DNA of 9,474 bases from CALEAR01 sp035301485 (GTDB lineage Bacteria > Pseudomonadota > Gammaproteobacteria > Pseudomonadales > Alcanivoracaceae), in NCBI GenBank assembly GCA_035301485.1, contig DATGUF010000004.1, forward strand, positions 1 to 9,474. Direction: 5' to 3'. The notes below the pieces were generated by a model. It did no database searches and was not told where the DNA came from. It saw only the letters and a list, made by a program, of their open reading frames with translations. Both the position numbers and the translations under genes were made by a program. Shown here in pieces: positions 5,962-9,474 of the stretch (position 1 is the stretch's first letter; each line of letters opens with the position of its first letter).

Positions 5962-6393
5962 ATGTTTAGCCAACACGAACAAGAAAACACCGGCTTTTCT
6001 CTCGCGCTTAGCGAAGCCCTCGATGCCATTAAATGGAACGCTAACGGCCTGATTCCCGTGATAGCTCAACAGCACGACAGCAAAGAAGTGCTCATGTTAG
6101 CGTGGATGAACCGCGCCGCCTTAGAAGAAACACTACGCCACGGCCGCATGTGTTATTGGTCGCGCTCGCGCCAAACCTTTTGGAGAAAAGGCGAAAGCTC
6201 TGGGCAAGTGCAAATGCTGGTTAGCCTCAGCCTAGATTGCGATGCCGACACCCTGCTAGCACAGGTGGACCAAACGGGCCCAGCCTGCCACACCGGCCGC
6301 CGCAGCTGTTTTTACTGGCGCTTCCACAACAAACAACTACAGATCGACACCGATCCCCTCATTAATCCAGAAGAGTTGTATTCAAGTTCATGA
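5962..6393 (+). CDS. hisI: Phosphoribosyl-AMP cyclohydrolase, stand-alone (HisI)
   Basis: 143 residues from the ATG at 5962, chosen because AAGGA (5952-5956) lies five bases upstream; an in-frame GTG at 5941 sits inside the hairpin and has no ribosome binding site. HisI opens the purine ring of phosphoribosyl-AMP, the third step of histidine synthesis. Family core: IKWNANGLIPVI, EVLMLAWMN, YWSRSR, WRKGESSGQVQ, then LDCDADTLL with the magnesium-binding Asp92/94/96, and the zinc cysteines Cys93, Cys109 and Cys116 (GPACHTGRRSCFYW). All active-site residues seem intact. Many gammaproteobacteria carry a HisI-HisE fusion inside the his operon; here there is no HisE part and no other his gene nearby. 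Its stop overlaps the cysS start (ATGA), so the two are translationally coupled. The context suggests a HisI2 paralogue; a sole copy is not excluded. Confidence 0.93.
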   Translation: MFSQHEQENTGFSLALSEALDAIKWNANGLIPVIAQQHDSKEVLMLAWMNRAALEETLRHGRMCYWSRSRQTFWRKGESSGQVQMLVSLSLDCDADTLLAQVDQTGPACHTGRRSCFYWRFHNKQLQIDTDPLINPEELYSSS

Positions 6394-7775
6394 CCACTTT
6401 AAAAATTCATAATACGCTCAGCGGCAAGAAAGAAACGTTTACCCCACTGAACCCGCAGAGGGTTACCATGTACGTGTGCGGGCCCACTGTTTATAACTAT
6501 GTGCACATTGGTAATGCGCGCCCAGTGGTGGCTTTTGATGTGTTCTACCGTTTGTTACGCCATCTTTACCCCAATGTGGTGTATGCCCGTAACATTACCG
6601 ATATCGACGACAAAATTATTACCGCCGCACAAGAAGAAGGTAAAAGCATCGATGCGCTCACCACATATTTTAGCGCTGCGTTTGCGGAAGACATGGCGGC
6701 TTTACATGCCTTAACCCCCGACATTACCCCACATGCCACCGAGCATGTGGCCGACATGATTGCCATCATCCAAACCCTCATTGAAAAAGGCCACGCCTAT
6801 GAAGCAGAGGGGCATGTACTGTTTGCGGTACAAAGCATGGAAGATTACGGCAAGCTATCGAAACGCTCCTTAGAAGACATGCTGGCCGGCGCACGGGTAG
6901 AAGTGGCGCCATACAAACAGTACGCCGGCGACTTTGTACTCTGGAAACCTAGCACAAAAGAACAACCTGGCTGGGATTCTCCTTGGGGCCGCGGCCGCCC
7001 TGGCTGGCACATTGAGTGCACCGCCATGATCGCCCATCATTTGGGCCCGGAAATTGATATTCACGCCGGTGGCCAGGATCTTATTTTCCCGCACCATGAA
7101 AACGAAATTGCCCAAGGCAGCTGCGCGCACGACACCAACTATGTGCGCTACTGGATGCACAATGGCTACATCAACATTGATGGCGAGAAGATGTCGAAAT
7201 CCCTTGGCAACTTCCGCCTAGTGCGCGAGCTATTAAAGCATTACAAAGGCGAAGTATTACGCTTTGCGTTGTTATCCGCCCATTATCGCTCACAGCTAAA
7301 CTTCAGCGAAGAACTGCTAGAGCAAGCAGAAGCAAGCTTAAACAGCCTTTACCACGCCCTCCAGGGCCGTGACGGCCACGTGGAGCCCGCTGCTGATTAC
7401 TACTTGCCCAGCAACCACCCCGTGCTAAAAGCCCTGTGCGATGATGTGAACACCCCTGTGGCCATTCGTGTGCTGCATGAATTAGCGGGCGAATTAAACC
7501 GCGCTGATGCTGCCGCCAAACCAGCGTTGAAAGCCGAGCTTTTAGCCGCCGCTTCTCTATTGGGCCTCTTACAAGAAGACCCTAACGCTTGGTTCCAAGG
7601 CACCGACGAAGAAGGCGCCCTCAGCGCCGCAGACATCGAAGCCTTAGTGCAAGAGCGCGACGTGGCAAAGAAAGAACGAGATTTCGCCCGTGCGGATAGC
7701 ATTCGTGATGAATTGGAGGCACAAGGCATTGTGCTTGAAGATACGCGCGAAGGCACACGTTGGAGCCGCAGCTAA
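6390..7775 (+). CDS. cysS: Cysteinyl-tRNA synthetase
   Basis: 461 residues, the same length as E. coli CysRS. This class I synthetase activates Cys and charges tRNA-Cys. The HIGH-type motif is HIGN (39-42) and KMSKS is at 267-271. The zinc that selects cysteine is held by Cys30 (YVCGPTVYN), Cys210 (HIECTAM), His235 and Glu239 (FPHHENEIA), all conserved. The helical bundle and C-terminal anticodon-binding part are complete, ending LEDTREGTRWSRS. The forms CGPTVYNYVHIGNARP and RLLRHLY resemble alphaproteobacterial CysRS; the enteric form reads CGITVYDLCHIGHGRT. This agrees with the alpha-type ThrRS in the same operon. The start ATG overlaps the hisI stop by four bases (ATGA), so it is expressed by translational coupling. 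The transcript ends at the terminator 19 bases downstream. Confidence 0.95.
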   Translation: MTTLKIHNTLSGKKETFTPLNPQRVTMYVCGPTVYNYVHIGNARPVVAFDVFYRLLRHLYPNVVYARNITDIDDKIITAAQEEGKSIDALTTYFSAAFAEDMAALHALTPDITPHATEHVADMIAIIQTLIEKGHAYEAEGHVLFAVQSMEDYGKLSKRSLEDMLAGARVEVAPYKQYAGDFVLWKPSTKEQPGWDSPWGRGRPGWHIECTAMIAHHLGPEIDIHAGGQDLIFPHHENEIAQGSCAHDTNYVRYWMHNGYINIDGEKMSKSLGNFRLVRELLKHYKGEVLRFALLSAHYRSQLNFSEELLEQAEASLNSLYHALQGRDGHVEPAADYYLPSNHPVLKALCDDVNTPVAIRVLHELAGELNRADAAAKPALKAELLAAASLLGLLQEDPNAWFQGTDEEGALSAADIEALVQERDVAKKERDFARADSIRDELEAQGIVLEDTREGTRWSRS

Positions 7776-7793
7776 CGCGGCCTAAACAACAAA

Positions 7794-7822
7794 GGCGCTG
7801 CATCCCCTGCAGCGCCTTTTTT
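7794..7822. terminator. Rho-independent terminator, shared by cysS and nspC
   Basis: GGCGCTGCA (7794-7802), loop TCCCC, TGCAGCGCC (7808-7816), then six T (7817-7822): a 9-bp perfect GC-rich stem, extended by flanking A/T pairing. It ends the thrS-hisI-cysS transcript. On the minus strand the stem is followed by TTTGTTGTTT, so it can also end the convergent aguB-nspC transcript. The nspC stop is two bases from the T-run. Confidence 0.9.
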
Positions 7823-7824
7823 AG

Positions 7825-8991
7825 TTACGATAACCGCTGTTTGAAATCTTCATAACCGAAGGTTTTAATCACTTCTAACGCATCGGTGTTTGAATTCCAC
7901 ACTGCTAACGCCGGCAATTGCGTGCCGTTAAACGTACTGGTTTTCACCATGGTGTAATGCGACATGTCTTCAAACAGCAACCGCTGCCCCACTTCCAAAG
8001 GCTCGGCAAAGCTGTAATCGCCCATCACATCCCCCGCCAAACAAGTGAGGCCACCTAAGCGATACGTATGCGCTTTTTCATTCGGCTCGCCGGCCCCCAT
8101 AATATCGGCACGGTAGGGCATCTCTAACGTATCTGGCATATGGCAAGTGGCCGAGGTATCTAAAATAGCTTGTGGCAATTGGTTAAACGTAATGTCCAAT
8201 ACCTCTGTTACCAACACGCCACTGCCAATAGCAACGGCTTCGCCGGGCTCTAAATACACTTGCACGTCGTACTTAGCCGAGAAGGCCTGAATGCGCTCAA
8301 TCAACTGCTCCACCTCATAACCAGGGCGAGTGATGTGATGGCCACCGCCAAAGTTCACCCATTCCATAGTGGGCAACAAATGGCCAAAACGCTTTTCCAC
8401 GGCATCCAATGTGCGCGCTAGGGGCGCAAACTCTTGCTCGCACAAGGTATGAAAGTGCAACCCTGAAATACCCTCTAGCACACTCTCATCTAATTCACTT
8501 AATGGAATGCCCAACCGCGAGCCCGGCGCGCAAGGGTCGTAAATAGGCACCGCCCCTTCTGAATGCTCCGGATTAATACGCAAGCCAAACTTTAACTCTG
8601 GACGCAACGCTTTCGCTGCTTTAATTAAGGGCTGAAACCGTTGCCACTGGCCACAACTGTTAAACACGATGGTGTGGGCAAAGGTCAGCAACTCTTTGAG
8701 ATCGTCCTCGCCAAAAGCCGCAGCAAACACATGCACTTCACCGCCGTATTCTTCATAGGCTAATTTGGCTTCGTGCAAACCGCTCGAGCAAGTGCCCGAT
8801 AAATATTGGCGCGTAAGGGGCCCAAAGTGCCACATGGAAAACGCTTTTAACGCCGCCAACACTTTCGCGCCGCTGCGCTCAGCCACCTGCTGCAAAATAG
8901 CCAAGTTACGTTCGATGGCCACTTCATCCACCACAAAACAAGGCGTGGGTAAGCGCGACACATCAAGCGCAGAAAAATCCGTGAACATCAT
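7825..8991 (-). CDS. nspC: Carboxynorspermidine / carboxyspermidine decarboxylase
   Basis: 388 residues, full NspC length. This cytosolic, PLP-dependent fold III (alanine-racemase-like) enzyme removes CO2 from carboxynorspermidine or carboxyspermidine, the last step of the SAM-decarboxylase-independent route to norspermidine or spermidine. Landmarks: the PLP lysine Lys49 in LAALKAFSMW, the FGLRINPEHSE region (135-145), GLHFHTLCEQ (177-186), WVNFGGGHH (211-219), EPGEAV (248-253), CHMPDTLEMPYR (283-294) and the active-site loop TCLAGDVMGDY (316-326). It starts at the first of two ATGs, with AGGAG seven bases upstream. It lies 24 bases after aguB, giving a polyamine operon; the carboxy(nor)spermidine dehydrogenase partner is not in view. 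Spermidine and norspermidine cannot be told apart from sequence alone. Confidence 0.93.
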   Translation of the reverse strand: MMFTDFSALDVSRLPTPCFVVDEVAIERNLAILQQVAERSGAKVLAALKAFSMWHFGPLTRQYLSGTCSSGLHEAKLAYEEYGGEVHVFAAAFGEDDLKELLTFAHTIVFNSCGQWQRFQPLIKAAKALRPELKFGLRINPEHSEGAVPIYDPCAPGSRLGIPLSELDESVLEGISGLHFHTLCEQEFAPLARTLDAVEKRFGHLLPTMEWVNFGGGHHITRPGYEVEQLIERIQAFSAKYDVQVYLEPGEAVAIGSGVLVTEVLDITFNQLPQAILDTSATCHMPDTLEMPYRADIMGAGEPNEKAHTYRLGGLTCLAGDVMGDYSFAEPLEVGQRLLFEDMSHYTMVKTSTFNGTQLPALAVWNSNTDALEVIKTFGYEDFKQRLS

Positions 8992-9003
8992 GGCAAAGCT
9001 CCT
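8992..9003 (-). promoter_or_regulatory. Shine-Dalgarno fixing the nspC start
   Basis: On the minus strand AGGAG precedes the first ATG by seven bases and the second ATG by ten, which favours the first. It lies in the 24-base gap after aguB, so nspC is translated from its own site on the shared mRNA. Confidence 0.7.
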
Positions 9004-9015
9004 ATACGCTGCCCA

Positions 9016-9474
9016 TTAATATAAATCTTCGCGGCGATCGCGGAAAAAGCCCCACACGCTGCGGTAGGTTTTTAGTGCTTCGAAATCAAAGCTGTGCACC
9101 AACACACCCTCTTCCGTATCACCAAAGGCTTGCACCATATCGCCTGCTTGGTCGCAGATAAAAGAATGGCCATACCAAAACTGGTCCTCGCCATTGGTGT
9201 TTTCAGTGCCCACACGGTTGGCGGCCACCACAGGCATAGCGTTGGATACCGCATGGCCTTGCATGGCGCGCTGCCAAATGCGCGACGTATCAAGCTCATC
9301 ATCATAAGGTTCGCTGCCGATGGCGGTGGGATAAAACAAAATATCTGCACCTTGCAGCGCCATCGCACGCGCGCACTCGGGGAACCATTGGTCCCAGCAA
9401 ATGCCCACACCGATATTGCCAAAGCGTGTTTTCCAAGTTTTAAAACCCGTATCGCCAGGGCGGAAATAATATTT
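9016..9474 (-). CDS. aguB: N-carbamoylputrescine amidase, C-terminal half (cut by window edge)
   Basis: 152 residues are visible; the frame stays open through the right edge with KYYFRPGDTGFKTW, and about the first 140 residues are missing. This nitrilase-superfamily enzyme hydrolyses N-carbamoylputrescine to putrescine, CO2 and ammonia, the last step of the agmatine route. The nucleophile Cys lies in ICWDQWFPE (codon 9397-9399), followed by ALQGADILFYPTAIGSEP and then ANRVGTEN; these are specific to the AguB branch. The catalytic Glu and Lys lie outside the window. An internal GTG at 9406-9408 is not the real start, since family sequence continues upstream of it. It probably forms an operon with nspC and, outside the window, likely aguA and/or speA (inference). 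Confidence 0.93.
   Translation of the reverse strand, partial: KYYFRPGDTGFKTWKTRFGNIGVGICWDQWFPECARAMALQGADILFYPTAIGSEPYDDELDTSRIWQRAMQGHAVSNAMPVVAANRVGTENTNGEDQFWYGHSFICDQAGDMVQAFGDTEEGVLVHSFDFEALKTYRSVWGFFRDRREDLY

Noticed and set aside
4003..7775. Zinc-independent versions of the three enzymes
   Set aside because: Every expected zinc ligand in ThrRS, HisI and CysRS is present, so loss of the metal site cannot be claimed.

Overview
The window looks like a chromosomal segment of a marine-type gammaproteobacterium. Evidence: an OMPLA (pldA) tail, a LEA14-like lipoprotein, the agmatine/carboxynorspermidine polyamine genes, and an enteric-like ribosome binding site style. The taxonomic guess rests on gene content only and is not firm to genus. 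No insertion sequence, CRISPR array, tRNA or rRNA gene is visible.

Layout. (1) 1-555, + strand: the last 26 residues of outer-membrane phospholipase A1, then a small WHy/LEA-2 domain lipoprotein. (2) 575-913, - strand: a HIT-family nucleotide hydrolase with a GTG start. (3) 1099-1956, + strand: an unusual 285-residue protein with two fused 6-pyruvoyl-tetrahydropterin-synthase-like (QueD-like) halves. Each half has kept a different part of the active site. The 185-base region it shares with the HIT gene carries a perfect 7-3-7 inverted repeat. (4) 1953-2924, - strand: a LysR-type regulator, tail to tail with the QueD-like gene. (5) 3031-3834, + strand: an Arc-like ribbon-helix-helix protein followed closely by an unrecognised lipoprotein. 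(6) 4003-7775, + strand: a compact operon thrS-hisI-cysS, closed by a strong, probably bidirectional terminator at 7794-7822. (7) 7825-9474, - strand: nspC (carboxynorspermidine decarboxylase) preceded by the 3' half of aguB (N-carbamoylputrescine amidase), a polyamine operon that continues past the right edge.

The centrepiece is thrS-hisI-cysS. These are two aminoacyl-tRNA synthetases and a stand-alone phosphoribosyl-AMP cyclohydrolase, with no pathway in common except that all three are zinc enzymes. The same three families (ThrS2, CysS2, HisI2, along with QueD2, FolE2, DksA2, PyrC2) are known as second copies linked to the zinc-responsive regulator Zur in other bacteria. Both synthetases read as alphaproteobacterial in type rather than gammaproteobacterial, and thrS lacks its usual gammaproteobacterial partners infC-rpmI-rplT. 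I therefore infer an imported paralogue operon, perhaps a zinc-limitation back-up set. Two points weaken this: all zinc ligands are intact, and I found only GTTATAA half-sites, not a full Zur palindrome, upstream of thrS.
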